A DNA stretch of 64,000 bases, taken from positions 620,001 to 684,000 of the forward strand of contig NZ_CP065047.1 of NCBI RefSeq assembly GCF_015689175.1, read 5' to 3'. This document shows, piece by piece, positions 17,733 to 27,479 of this stretch. Source of the DNA: Mycobacterium kubicae (GTDB lineage Bacteria; Actinomycetota; Actinomycetes; Mycobacteriales; Mycobacteriaceae). The first letter of the stretch is position 1; every line of letters starts with the position of its first letter. The position numbers and the translations under genes were made by a program. The notes under the pieces were generated by a model. The model did not search any database and was not told the origin of the DNA. It saw only the letters and a program-made list of their open reading frames with translations.

Positions 17733-17830
17733 GGGTAGAACTCCTGTCGTCTTCAGCGATGCCCATCACGCTAGGAATCCGATGTTGCCCGCGCGCTTCC
17801 CGCAATGACCCGGGGATGAACTTCCGATCA

Positions 17831-18418
<588 letters not shown>

Positions 18419-19300
18419 TTACCACTCGGGTGGGCGCCGGGGTCTCGCCCAGTGCAGTTGCACGCGCTGGCCCGGACGCACCTGGGCGACCTTGTCGATG
18501 TCCTCGTCGATCACCACACCGATGACCGGATAGCCGCCGGTGAGCGGGTGGTCCGGACCCAAGATCACCGGTAGTCCGTTGGGCGGCACCTGAATTGCGC
18601 CGCGGGTGAGGCCCTCGCTGGGCAGTTGCCGGTCCGGGTTGCGGTGTCGCAGCGGTCGGCCGCTCAACCGCATACCGACTCGGTCGCTGCGGTCGGAGGC
18701 CACCCAGACGGTGTGGACCAAAGCGTCGGGGTCGACGAACCAGTCGTCGCGCGGCCCGGGGACCGCCAGCAACTCGACCACGTCGTCGGTGATGGCGGCG
18801 ACCGCGGCCTGATCGAGTTCTGGGTAGTCGGCGGTGTGATCGCCGACGGGCAGCACGTCTCCGGTACGCAGCGGCGACGGCCCGATCGCCGACATCACGT
18901 CATAACTGCGGGAGCCGAGCACCGGCTTGACGCAGATGCCACCGCGCACCGCCAGATAGGTGCGCAGGCCGGCGCGCGGTGTGGTCAAGGAGATCACCTG
19001 GCCGTCGTGGACGTGGTGAATGCTGTTGTTACCGAAGATGTTTCCATCGACAGTCGGATCGGCGTCGGCACCGGTCACAGCGATGTCGAGGTCACCGCCG
19101 CAAACCCGGGCGGCGAAACCGCCCAGCGTCACTTCCACGGTGGCCCGGTCGTCCGGGTTGGCAACCAGCCGGTTGGCCAGAGTGTGGGAGCGCCGATCGG
19201 CAGCCCCGGACCGGCCCACACCGAGATGCGCCAGACCGGGCCGGCCCAGATCCTGGACGATGGCCATCGGTCCGCTGCGCAGGATTTCCAATGTCGTCAC
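18419..19300 (-). CDS. pxpC: 5-oxoprolinase subunit C / allophanate hydrolase-2 domain protein
   Basis: A 293-aa biotin-dependent carboxyltransferase-like (AHS2) protein. Together with PxpB it forms the ATP-dependent 5-oxoprolinase that recycles pyroglutamate in bacteria, usually with PxpA. GTG at 19300 is fixed by AGGAGG 7 nt upstream. Family stretches: [35 protein letters not shown], and [17 protein letters not shown]. It lies 11 bp after pxpB. No pxpA (LamB/YcsF) gene is in the window. Orthologous to Rv0263c. Confidence 0.9.
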   Translation of the reverse strand: MTTLEILRSGPMAIVQDLGRPGLAHLGVGRSGAADRRSHTLANRLVANPDDRATVEVTLGGFAARVCGGDLDIAVTGADADPTVDGNIFGNNSIHHVHDGQVISLTTPRAGLRTYLAVRGGICVKPVLGSRSYDVMSAIGPSPLRTGDVLPVGDHTADYPELDQAAVAAITDDVVELLAVPGPRDDWFVDPDALVHTVWVASDRSDRVGMRLSGRPLRHRNPDRQLPSEGLTRGAIQVPPNGLPVILGPDHPLTGGYPVIGVVIDEDIDKVAQVRPGQRVQLHWARPRRPPEW

Positions 19301-19311
19301 GGCAAAGCCTC

Positions 19312-19962
19312 CTATGCGGCGCGAAACCGTACCCACATTCCCGGCGTCAACAGTGCGGGGTTGGGTCGATCGATGTCCCACAGGACCGCCTCGGTGTGGC
19401 CGATGAGCTGCCAGCCACCGGGTGATTGCCGCGGATAGACCGCGCTGAATTCGCCCGCGAGGGCGACGGAACCGGCGGGCACCGATGTCCGTGGTTCGGC
19501 CCGGCGTGGCACCCGTAGCCGCGGGTCGCCGTCGATCAGATAGGCAAAGCCGGGAGCGAAGCCGCTGAACCCCACTCGCCACCGGGTTGCGGTGTGCGCG
19601 TTGATCACTTGCGCGGTCGTCAAGCCGGTGTGCTCGGCGACCTCAGCCAGATCCGGCCCGTCGTAGACGACGTCGATGACGATCTCGTCGTTCCCGGTGG
19701 CCGCCGCGTCGGACCCGACCACGCGCAATCTGCGGATCCGCTGGCGGGTGAGGCCCTGATGGCGAGGCTCGGCCAGCTTCACCAGCACGGTTTGCGAGCC
19801 GGGAACGATGTCGACCACACCGGGCAACGCGGCCCCGCGCAGCGCCTCCGTCCACGCCAAAACCGCTGTGGTGTCCCGACATTGCAACATGAGCGCTCGG
19901 TCGCCGTAGTCGAGGACGTCGCACGCCAGTGCCGGCTCCATGGAGGACTCCGTCACGCTCAT
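19312..19962 (-). CDS. pxpB: 5-oxoprolinase subunit B / allophanate hydrolase-1 domain protein
   Basis: A 216-aa AHS1-domain protein, partner of PxpC. Typical residues are seen in [33 protein letters not shown] and [21 protein letters not shown]. The ATG at 19962 is taken as start; an in-frame ATG at 19941 with GGAG just upstream is a good alternative, giving seven fewer residues. The gene begins 80 bp after the stop of the heme-binding lipoprotein, so the lipoprotein, pxpB, pxpC and aac(2') may be read as one unit. Orthologous to Rv0264c. Confidence 0.9.
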   Translation of the reverse strand: MSVTESSMEPALACDVLDYGDRALMLQCRDTTAVLAWTEALRGAALPGVVDIVPGSQTVLVKLAEPRHQGLTRQRIRRLRVVGSDAAATGNDEIVIDVVYDGPDLAEVAEHTGLTTAQVINAHTATRWRVGFSGFAPGFAYLIDGDPRLRVPRRAEPRTSVPAGSVALAGEFSAVYPRQSPGGWQLIGHTEAVLWDIDRPNPALLTPGMWVRFRAA

Positions 19963-20042
19963 AGTTTTCAAGGTAATGCCGGATTCGGCGGCTCCGCCAG
20001 GAATCTTCGAGCACTGCCAGAGCTGCCTTACCGAAAGCTCAC

Positions 20043-21047
20043 TCAGCCCAGGATTTTGCCGATCAAGGGTGGTAGTTGATCGGCCACGACGGGATAGCTC
20101 AGCGGCGAGCTGAAGGCGATCGCCCCGGCCAGATCCTTGCTGGTGAAGATGTGCCGGTTCTGGACGGTGGCCTGGGCGCCCGCCACTTCGGGGTCGGCCA
20201 GCAATGCATGCTGCTCCTCGGGGCTCTCGGTGGTCCAGATCACCACGTCGGCCGAATCGAGCACCGGTTTGATCTGCTCGCGCGGGATGACTGCGCGGTT
20301 GGAGGCGACGAAGGGCTTGATGCTGTCGGCGATGATCAGGCCCATCTGATTGAGGAAGTCGGTTCGCCAGCCGCCGGGCGTCGCGATCACACTGCCTTGC
20401 CACAACCGGCCCTGCAGCAGCAGCGCTTTCTTGCCCTTCCACTGCTGGTTTTTCGCGGCGATGTCGGTGAATCTCTGGTCGACGGCGCCGATCAGCGACT
20501 TCATCTGGTCGGCCTGGAACACCGCCGTGCCGATGGCGGTGGCCTGGTCCTTCCACGGCTCGAAGAACGCGTCCCCCTCGGATTGGGCGAGCGTCGGGGC
20601 GATGGCCGACAGCTTCTGATAGGTGTCGGCGTCCAGACCGGCGTTGATGGCCACGATCAGGTCAGGTTTGAGTCCGCCGATCTGTTCGACGGGAATCCCG
20701 TTGTCCAAGTTGAGCACAACGGGCTGCGCGGAGCCCAGTTTTGGCTGGGCCCAGGGCCATACCGCGAACGGTTGGTCGCCGAACCAGTTGGTCACCGCGA
20801 TCGGGACGACGCCGACCGCCAGCAAGTCGTCCTGCTCGGTGTAGCCGGCACTGACTACCCGCTTCGGTGGTTGCTTGATGACGGTCTGACCGAAAAGGTG
20901 GTTGACCGTCACCGCATCGCCACCCGCCGTACCCGGGGGCGGCTTGGGTTTGGAGCATCCCGAGAGGGATCCGGTGGCCCCGGTTGCGAGAAGTCCTGCA
21001 GCCCCGGCGACGTGCAAGAATCCCCGCCGACTCCATCCCTTGTGCAC
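20043..21047 (-). CDS. fecB2: Heme/iron-siderophore-binding lipoprotein (FecB2-like)
   Basis: Periplasmic substrate-binding lipoprotein of the iron-siderophore/B12 class. The 334-aa protein has a twin-arginine signal ([10 protein letters not shown]) followed by a lipobox (LSGC, Cys near residue 30), suggesting Tat export then lipidation. A bilobal binding fold follows, with [19 protein letters not shown] and the helix-linked second lobe. It corresponds to Rv0265c. Start is GTG at 21047 without a clear ribosome site. No permease or ATPase lies next to it, so it must feed a transporter encoded elsewhere. Ligand (heme, siderophore or other) cannot be settled from sequence. Confidence 0.85.
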   Translation of the reverse strand: MHKGWSRRGFLHVAGAAGLLATGATGSLSGCSKPKPPPGTAGGDAVTVNHLFGQTVIKQPPKRVVSAGYTEQDDLLAVGVVPIAVTNWFGDQPFAVWPWAQPKLGSAQPVVLNLDNGIPVEQIGGLKPDLIVAINAGLDADTYQKLSAIAPTLAQSEGDAFFEPWKDQATAIGTAVFQADQMKSLIGAVDQRFTDIAAKNQQWKGKKALLLQGRLWQGSVIATPGGWRTDFLNQMGLIIADSIKPFVASNRAVIPREQIKPVLDSADVVIWTTESPEEQHALLADPEVAGAQATVQNRHIFTSKDLAGAIAFSSPLSYPVVADQLPPLIGKILG

Positions 21048-21079
21048 AGCGTGAGAGTATCGCGTGTCTGACGCAGTGG

Positions 21080-22327
21080 TCAGTTACTTGGCCGCGGCTT
21101 GGGCTGGTAGCCCACCCAAGGGCTGTAGTCGGCGATCAGCTCCTCCTGCGGCGGCCGCTGTTCGGCCGGCACATGCTGCAGGTTGATGCGGATCCGGTAC
21201 CAGATCGAGCTGGGTCCGCGCATCCCGTCGACCAGCACATCGGCGGGCTGCAGCCGTTCGGCCGCGGCGGGATGACGCTCGCGCCAGACGTCCAGCGCGG
21301 CCATCGCCTCGTCCTTGGTCTTGGTCCGGGCGACCTCGATCAGCGGCATCGAGGACTGGCGCCGGCCATCGGCGGACTTTCGCGACCCCCTCGGCGCCTT
21401 CTCCGGGGGACCCAGCTCTTCGGCCAGCGCCAGCAATTGATCCAGCCCCCCGACCGCGTCATCCATGCCCGCCCAGGGGTCGCCGACATCGGCGAATCGA
21501 TCCGGCACGGTCGCAATGGTGAAGGCCTCGGGCCGGCAGGTGGCCACCTCATCCCAGTGCAGCGGGGTGGACACCCGCGCGTCCGGAGTGGCCCGCACCG
21601 AGTAGGCCGACGCGACCGTGCGGTCCTTGGCGTTCTGGTTGAAGTCGACGAAGACGCCCTCGCGTTCTTCTTTCCACCACCGGCTGGTGGCCAGCTCGGG
21701 TGCGCGCCGTTCGACTTCCCGCGCGATTGTCTGTGCGGCCAGCCGGACCTGCTTGAAGGGCCACCGCGGGGCGATCCGGGCGTAGATGTGAAAGCCGCGG
21801 GAGCCCGACGTCTTGGGCCACGGAACCAGCCCGTAGTCCTCGAGCACCTCGCGGGTCACCAGCGCGACAGCCAGGATCCGCTGCCAGTCCACGCCGGGCA
21901 TCGGGTCCAGGTCGACGCGAAGTTCGTCGGGGTGGTCAAGGTCCCCGGCCAGGACGGGATGCGGATTGAGGTCGACGCAGCCCAGGTTGATCACCCACGC
22001 CAGTCCAGGGGCGTCATGGATGACCGCCTCGGCGGCCGATGTGCCTGAGGCGTAATGGAGTTCGGCGACGTCGACCCATCCCGGCCGGTTCGCCGGCGCA
22101 CGCTTCTGGAACACCGCCTCCACCGAGATGCCCTTGACGAAGCGTTTGAGGATCATCGGGCGTCCGGCCACACCCCGTAACGCCCCGTCGGCCACCGACA
22201 GGTAGTAGCGGACCAGATCCAGCTTCGTCAGGCCGGGCCGGCCGCCGTGCTCGGGGAAGATGACTTTGTCCGGGTGGGTGATGGCGACCTCACGCCCAGC
22301 AATCTCGAGCGACACCGGGCGGGCCAT
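21080..22327 (-). CDS. LigD-type polymerase/primase (PolD2-like)
   Basis: A stand-alone polymerase domain of the archaeo-eukaryotic primase superfamily, like the LigD polymerase module used in end-joining. The 415-aa protein from ATG 22327 shows the catalytic D-x-D in ELRVDLDPMPG (D139, D141), the conserved SGSRGFHIYARI segment, and the KNAKDRTVASAYSVR-like region (NQNAKDRTVASAYSVR). It lacks the ligase and nuclease parts of LigD. It matches Rv0269c, called PolD2 or Prim-PolC in some papers. It is divergent from fadD2 with 67 bp between starts. Confidence 0.9.
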   Translation of the reverse strand: MARPVSLEIAGREVAITHPDKVIFPEHGGRPGLTKLDLVRYYLSVADGALRGVAGRPMILKRFVKGISVEAVFQKRAPANRPGWVDVAELHYASGTSAAEAVIHDAPGLAWVINLGCVDLNPHPVLAGDLDHPDELRVDLDPMPGVDWQRILAVALVTREVLEDYGLVPWPKTSGSRGFHIYARIAPRWPFKQVRLAAQTIAREVERRAPELATSRWWKEEREGVFVDFNQNAKDRTVASAYSVRATPDARVSTPLHWDEVATCRPEAFTIATVPDRFADVGDPWAGMDDAVGGLDQLLALAEELGPPEKAPRGSRKSADGRRQSSMPLIEVARTKTKDEAMAALDVWRERHPAAAERLQPADVLVDGMRGPSSIWYRIRINLQHVPAEQRPPQEELIADYSPWVGYQPKPRPSN

Positions 22328-22356
22328 GGAAGTCCACTGTAATTCGGGGAGGCTTC

Positions 22357-22388
22357 TTGACAGCAGTGCGACGCCCGTCACATATGGT
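22357..22388 (+). promoter_or_regulatory. Promoter of fadD2, probably leaderless
   Basis: TTGACA at 22357-22362 is a perfect -35. TATGGT at 22383-22388 fits the TANNNT -10 and ends 6 bases before the fadD2 ATG, so the transcript would start at the A of the start codon. No ribosome site is seen, in keeping with leaderless translation. The 20-bp spacer is long; CATATG at 22381 gives 18 bp. Confidence 0.55.
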
Positions 22389-22394
22389 GAACTC

Positions 22395-24284
22395 ATGCCT
22401 AACCTCAGTGACCTGCCTGGGCTGCCCGGTCAAGCTGTCTCCAAGATTCAGCAGTACGTCGAACGCGGCGCAGCCGAACTGCACTACGTGCGGAAAATCT
22501 TCGAGTCGGGTGCCTTCCGGCTCGAGCCGCCGCAAAACTACGCGGCCATGGCTGTCGAGATCCGTAAGTGGGGCGAGTTCGGCATGCTGCCGTCGCTCAA
22601 CGCCCGGCGCCACCCCGACCGGGCGGCGTGCATTGACGACGACGGCGAGTTCACCTTCAAAGAGCTCGACGAGGCCGCGCACGCCGTGGCCAACGGCCTG
22701 ATCGAAAAAGGCGTCAAGGGCGGCGACGGGGTGGCCATCCTGGCCCGCAACAGTCGTTGGTTCTTGATCGCCTACTTCGGCGCCGCCCGGGTGGGTGCCC
22801 GCATCATCCTGCTCAACAGCGAGTTCTCCGGTCCGCAGATCAAGGAGGTGTCCGAGCGCGAGGACGCCAAACTGATCATCTACGACGACGAGTACACCAA
22901 GGCTGTCCAGAAAGCCGAGCCGGAGCTGGGCAAGCTACGCGCGCTGGGAACCAACCCGGACAGTGACGAGTCCTCGGGCAGCAAGGACGAGACGCTGGCC
23001 GACCTGATCGAACGCAGCAGCAAGGACCCGGCCCCGAAGGCCAGTAGGCATGCGTCGATCATCATTCTGACCAGCGGTACCACCGGCACCCCGAAGGGCG
23101 CCAACCGCAGCACCCCACCCACCTTGGCGCCGGTCGGCGGCATCCTGTCGCACGTCCCGTTCAAGGCCAACGAGGTGACCTCGCTGCCCGCCCCGATGTT
23201 CCATGCCCTGGGTTTCCTGCATGGCACCATCGCGATGTTCCTGGGCTCGACGCTGGTGCTGCGGCGCAAGTTCAAGCCGCCGCTGGTGCTCGAGGACATC
23301 GAGAAGCACAAGGTCACCGCCATGGTGGTGGTGCCGGTGATGCTGTCCCGGATCCTCGATGCGATCGAGAAGATGGACAAAAAGCCCGACCTGTCCACTC
23401 TGAAGATCGTCTTCGTCTCCGGATCGGCGCTGGGCGCCGACCTCGCCGAACGTGCGCTCGAGGACCTGGGCCCGGTGATCTACAACATGTACGGCTCGAC
23501 CGAGATCGCCTTCGCCACCATCGCCGAACCCAAGCACCTGCAACACAACTCGTCGACGGTGGGTCCCGTCGTCAAGGGTGTGAAGGTCAAGATCTACGAC
23601 GACAACGGCAAGGAACTGCCGCAGGGCGAGATCGGGCGGATCTTCGTGGGCAACGCCTTCCCGTTCGAGGGTTACACCGGCGGCGGGAAGAAGCAGATCA
23701 TCGACGGTCTGCTGTCCTCCGGCGACGTGGGCTACTTCGGTGACGACGGTCTGCTCTACATCAGCGGGCGCGACGACGAGATGATCGTCTCCGGCGGCGA
23801 GAACGTGTTCCCGGCCGAGGTCGAGGACTTGCTCAACGGCCACCCGGACGTGGTGGAGGCCACCGCTATCGGGGTCGAGGACAAGGAGTGGGGTCACCGG
23901 CTGCGGGCGTTCGTGGTCAAGAAGGGCGACGCCGACGTCGACGAGGACACCCTCAAGCACTATGTCCGCGATCACCTGGCCCGGTACAAGGTGCCTCGCG
24001 AAGTGATCTTCCTCGACGAACTGCCGCGCAACCCCACCGGCAAGATCCTCAAGCGCGAACTGCGCGAGATGGATCCGGAGGACTCCGGCAGTGGCGGCAA
24101 GGGCGGCAAGAGTAAGTCCGACAGCAAGTCGAAGGCCGACGGAGGCGGCAAGGCCAAGGACGGGGCCGACAAGGCCAAGACCGACGAAGCCGACAAGAAG
24201 GACGACAAGGACGACAAGGCCAAGGCGGACGGAGCCGACAAGAAGGACGACAAAGCCGACAAGGAGAGCGAAAAAGCCGAGTAG
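22395..24284 (+). CDS. fadD2: Fatty-acyl-CoA ligase FadD2 with charged C-terminal tail
   Basis: Acyl-CoA synthetase that adenylates a fatty acid and loads it on CoA. The 629-aa protein has the AMP-binding P-loop ILTSGTTGTPKGAN, the motif YNMYGSTEIAFATIAEP, the hinge region YISGRDDEMIVSGGENVFP and the catalytic Lys in PTGKILKREL. The enzyme proper ends near residue 562. After it comes a tail of about 66 residues made almost only of K, D, A, G, S and E, with about as many Lys as acidic residues. The M. tuberculosis protein, about 560 aa as I remember, has no such tail. The start is the ATG at 22395, matching the leaderless promoter. Confidence 0.93.
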   Translation: MPNLSDLPGLPGQAVSKIQQYVERGAAELHYVRKIFESGAFRLEPPQNYAAMAVEIRKWGEFGMLPSLNARRHPDRAACIDDDGEFTFKELDEAAHAVANGLIEKGVKGGDGVAILARNSRWFLIAYFGAARVGARIILLNSEFSGPQIKEVSEREDAKLIIYDDEYTKAVQKAEPELGKLRALGTNPDSDESSGSKDETLADLIERSSKDPAPKASRHASIIILTSGTTGTPKGANRSTPPTLAPVGGILSHVPFKANEVTSLPAPMFHALGFLHGTIAMFLGSTLVLRRKFKPPLVLEDIEKHKVTAMVVVPVMLSRILDAIEKMDKKPDLSTLKIVFVSGSALGADLAERALEDLGPVIYNMYGSTEIAFATIAEPKHLQHNSSTVGPVVKGVKVKIYDDNGKELPQGEIGRIFVGNAFPFEGYTGGGKKQIIDGLLSSGDVGYFGDDGLLYISGRDDEMIVSGGENVFPAEVEDLLNGHPDVVEATAIGVEDKEWGHRLRAFVVKKGDADVDEDTLKHYVRDHLARYKVPREVIFLDELPRNPTGKILKRELREMDPEDSGSGGKGGKSKSDSKSKADGGGKAKDGADKAKTDEADKKDDKDDKAKADGADKKDDKADKESEKAE

Positions 24285-24298
24285 TCGTCCGGGGTCCG

Positions 24299-26473
24299 TT
24301 ACGGGTCGCGGGGCAGGCCGAGCAACCGTTCGGCGATGATGTTGAGCTGCACTTCCGACGTGCCGCCGTAAATCGTGGTGGCCCGGCTGGCCAGCAGGTA
24401 CTCACCCCACTTACCCGGCAACTCGTCGGTGTCGCCGATCGCGGCATCCGTCCCGAAGGACGCCACCGCGAACTCGGCGTAGCCCTGGCCGGTGCGCATG
24501 GACAACAACTTCGAGATGGCCGCCGAGGGCATCGCGTCACCGCCGGCGATCGTCAGCAAGGTGGAACGTAGGTTGAGCAGCTTGGCGGCATGCCCCTCGG
24601 CGATCAACTGCCCGGCGCGGTGCCGGGCCACCTGGTCGAACTGTCCGTCGCGGACGAATTCCACGAACTCGGCCAGGGTGGCCAGGAAGTTGGCTTCGCT
24701 GCTGCCGATCGACACGCGTTCTGCGGTCAACGTGTTGCGGCTGACCTCCCAGCCCCGATTCACTTCGCCGAGCACACAGTCGTCGGGCACGAACACGTCG
24801 TCGATGTAGACGGTGTTGAACATCTCGTGACCGGTGAGCTCACGCAACGGCTTGACTTGCACGCCTTCGCTTTTCATGTCCAGCAGGAAGTACGTGATGC
24901 CGTTGTGTTTCGGCGCGTCGGGGTCCGTTCTGGCCAGCAGGGCGCCCCACTGCGAATACTGCGCTGCGGTGGTCCAGATCTTCTGTCCGGTGATGCGCCA
25001 GCCGCCGTCGACCCGGGTTGCCTTGGTTGACAGGCCGGCCAGATCAGAACCGGCACCCGGCTCGGAGAACAGCTGGCACCAGATCATTTCGCCCCGAAAG
25101 GTGGGCGGCAGGAACCGTTGTTGCTGCTCGTCGGTACCGAACGCGACGATCGACGGAATGATCCAGGCGGCGATGCCGACCTGCGGCCGCTTGACCCGTC
25201 CGGAGGTGAACTCCTGGGCGATGATGACCTGCTCGACGGGGTTGGACGCCCGGCCCCACGGCTTGGGCAGATACGGCAGCACCCACCCGGCTTCGGCGAT
25301 CGCGACCTTGCGCGCCTCGCGGTCGCTCATGTCCTTCAAGGCGGTGACCTCGGCGCGGATCTCGGCGCGCAGCTTCTCCGTCTCCGGGTCCAGGTCGATG
25401 TTGACCGGGCGCATGCCGCTGGTGGTCGCCACGTCCACGACGCGTTGCGGGTATTCCGAAGAGCGACCGAAGCTGGCCGCCAGCATCAGCGCGCGGCGGT
25501 AATAGACGTTGGTGTCGTGTTCCCAGGTGAAGCCGATGCCGCCGTGCACCTGGATGCAGTCCTGGGCGCAGCGCTGAGCGGCGGCAGGAGCCAGCGTCGC
25601 GGCCACCGCCGCGGCGAACTCGAACCCGGATGCCTCGTCGATCGCGCGGGCGGCGTCCCACACCGCTGCGGTGGCGCGCTCGGTATCGGCGACCATCTCC
25701 GCGCACTTGTGCTTGATGGCCTGGAACTGGCCGATCGGCCGGCCGAACTGTTCGCGGATCTTGGCGTATTCCGTCGCGGTATCCGTCGCCCAGCGCGCCA
25801 CGCCCACGGCTTCGGCCGAGAGCAACGTGGTCATCAACGCATGCGCGGTCGCCATGCTCAGATTGCTCAGCACCGCGTCGTCGCCGATCTCGACGGCGTT
25901 GACCCGGACGTGGGCAACCGGCCGCAAGGGGTCCAGGCTGCGTACCGGTTCGATCTCGAGTTCCTCGGCGGGCAGCAGCACCCATTCCTCGCCGCTGTCG
26001 ATCGCCACCGGCAACACCAGCACCGACGCCTGTGCGGCCGCCGGAACCGCGCGAACCTCCCCGCGAATCACCAGGGCATCACCGTGGCGGGTTGCGGTCA
26101 ACGTGGAGTCCAGCGCGTAGGCCGCGATGGCGGCACCGGACGCCAGGTCGGCAAGCACCTTGGCGTCGGGGTCGTGCGCGGCGATCAGCGCGCTGGCGAT
26201 CGCCGACGGCACGAACGGCCCGGGGACGGCGCCGTACCCGAACTCGGCGAGCACCACCGCGAGCTCCAAGATGCCGAAACCCTGTCCGCCGACGGACTCG
26301 GCCAGATGCACCCCTTGCAATCCCTGATCGGCGGCGGCTTGCCAATACGGTGGCGGATTGTCCACCGCAGCCTCCATGGCGGCGTGCAACACCTCCGACG
26401 GCGCCACCCGCGCCACCAGGGACCGCACCGACTCGGCCAGGTCTTGATGCTCAGGAGTTATCGCGATCGGCAT
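24299..26473 (-). CDS. fadE6: Acyl-CoA dehydrogenase FadE6 (two ACAD halves fused)
   Basis: A 724-aa protein made of two acyl-CoA dehydrogenase-like halves. The first (residues about 1-355) holds HVHGGIGFTWEHD-type sequence (QVHGGIGFTWEHDTN), and the second (about 370-724) holds SEPGAGSDLAGLSTKATR and YGGTSEVQLNIIAERLLG. Fused pairs of this kind resemble the alpha2beta2 FadE complexes used on sterol side chains and other bulky CoA esters. ATG at 26473 has GGGAAGG upstream. Orthologous to Rv0271c. It is read in the same direction as the dehydrogenase, hydrolase and TetR genes upstream and converges on fadD2 with 14 bp between stops. Confidence 0.92.
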   Translation of the reverse strand: MPIAITPEHQDLAESVRSLVARVAPSEVLHAAMEAAVDNPPPYWQAAADQGLQGVHLAESVGGQGFGILELAVVLAEFGYGAVPGPFVPSAIASALIAAHDPDAKVLADLASGAAIAAYALDSTLTATRHGDALVIRGEVRAVPAAAQASVLVLPVAIDSGEEWVLLPAEELEIEPVRSLDPLRPVAHVRVNAVEIGDDAVLSNLSMATAHALMTTLLSAEAVGVARWATDTATEYAKIREQFGRPIGQFQAIKHKCAEMVADTERATAAVWDAARAIDEASGFEFAAAVAATLAPAAAQRCAQDCIQVHGGIGFTWEHDTNVYYRRALMLAASFGRSSEYPQRVVDVATTSGMRPVNIDLDPETEKLRAEIRAEVTALKDMSDREARKVAIAEAGWVLPYLPKPWGRASNPVEQVIIAQEFTSGRVKRPQVGIAAWIIPSIVAFGTDEQQQRFLPPTFRGEMIWCQLFSEPGAGSDLAGLSTKATRVDGGWRITGQKIWTTAAQYSQWGALLARTDPDAPKHNGITYFLLDMKSEGVQVKPLRELTGHEMFNTVYIDDVFVPDDCVLGEVNRGWEVSRNTLTAERVSIGSSEANFLATLAEFVEFVRDGQFDQVARHRAGQLIAEGHAAKLLNLRSTLLTIAGGDAMPSAAISKLLSMRTGQGYAEFAVASFGTDAAIGDTDELPGKWGEYLLASRATTIYGGTSEVQLNIIAERLLGLPRDP

Positions 26474-26522
26474 TGTTCGCCTTCCCATGCTTTCGGCGCC
26501 GTTGAGCCCAGCACCTTCCAAC

Positions 26523-27479
26523 CTACAAACCGGCCGGTTGGTTGACCACGTTGGCTAGCCGCTGGCCGTCGCGCAGCCGACGGCAGTTCGCCACCGCCTC
26601 GGTCAGATAGCGCCGCATCGTGTCGGCGGTGTACCAGGTGACGTGCGGGGTCAGCACCACATTGTCCAGGCCGAGTAACGGGTTGTCCGGTTGCACCGGT
26701 TCGACGTCGAACACGTCCAGTCCCGCGGCGGCCAGGCGGCCACCGCGCAGCGCATCGGCGAGCACCGCCTCGTCGACGATGGCGCCGCGCGACGTATTGA
26801 CAAGCACCGCGGTCGATTTCATCGACCCGAGCGCCTCGGCATCGAGCAGGTGATGGCTGGCCGCGGTCAACGGCAGGTGCAGCGAGACGATGTCGCTGGC
26901 CGCCAGCAACTCCGGCAGGGGCCGCCAGGACGGACGCCCGTCGTCGCCGGTGCTGGTGTGCAGCACCGTTGCTCCCATCGCGGCGAGGATGGATTCCACA
27001 CGTTTGGCGATGTTGCCGTAGCCGATCAGGCCCACGGTGCAACCGCCGATGTCGCGCACCGTCTCGCCCAGCGCCGGGTCGGCCGGCCAGCCCCGGCCCT
27101 GACGGATCGCGCGATCAAGCTGCGGCAGCCGACGCAGCGCGGCCAGCATCATCAGCACCGTGCCCTCGGCCACCGAAGGCGCGTTGGCGCCCGGCATGTT
27201 CGCGACCGCGATACCGCACTCGGTGGCGGCGTCGACGTCGATGGTGTTCACGCCGGCGCCGAGTTTGTGGACCAGCCTCAGTCGTGCGCCGCGGCGCAGA
27301 TCGGCGGCCGAAAGTGGGCGCAGCACATGCCAAATCACGTCGGCTTCGGGTAACTCACGGTAGAACGTGGGGTCGTCTTGCTCGGCACACCAGCGAATGT
27401 CGAGCCAATCCGCTTCGTCGGCAAGGTATTCGAGCACCTTCGCGCCGGGCACGAAGTGGGCAAGGACTCTTAGGGCCAC
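26523..27479 (-). CDS. NAD-dependent D-2-hydroxyacid dehydrogenase
   Basis: A 318-aa oxidoreductase of the D-isomer 2-hydroxyacid dehydrogenase family. Visible: the catalytic Arg region VHKLGAGVNTIDVDAA, helix SVAEGTVLMMLAALR, a nucleotide-binding loop VGLIGYGNIAKRVESIL (GxGxxA), NTSRGAIVDEAVLADAL, and the C-terminal catalytic His in LTPHVTW. GTG at 27479 is chosen because the family N-terminus starts there; it overlaps the hydrolase stop by 10 bp, so the genes are coupled. Substrate unknown. I do not recall an equivalent at this spot in M. tuberculosis. Confidence 0.88.
   Translation of the reverse strand: MALRVLAHFVPGAKVLEYLADEADWLDIRWCAEQDDPTFYRELPEADVIWHVLRPLSAADLRRGARLRLVHKLGAGVNTIDVDAATECGIAVANMPGANAPSVAEGTVLMMLAALRRLPQLDRAIRQGRGWPADPALGETVRDIGGCTVGLIGYGNIAKRVESILAAMGATVLHTSTGDDGRPSWRPLPELLAASDIVSLHLPLTAASHHLLDAEALGSMKSTAVLVNTSRGAIVDEAVLADALRGGRLAAAGLDVFDVEPVQPDNPLLGLDNVVLTPHVTWYTADTMRRYLTEAVANCRRLRDGQRLANVVNQPAGL

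Noticed and set aside
24100..24280. Tandem DNA repeat in the FadD2 tail as a mobile element or CRISPR-like array
   Set aside because: Units are short, irregular and in frame, with no spacers; they are best read as a low-complexity coding tail.
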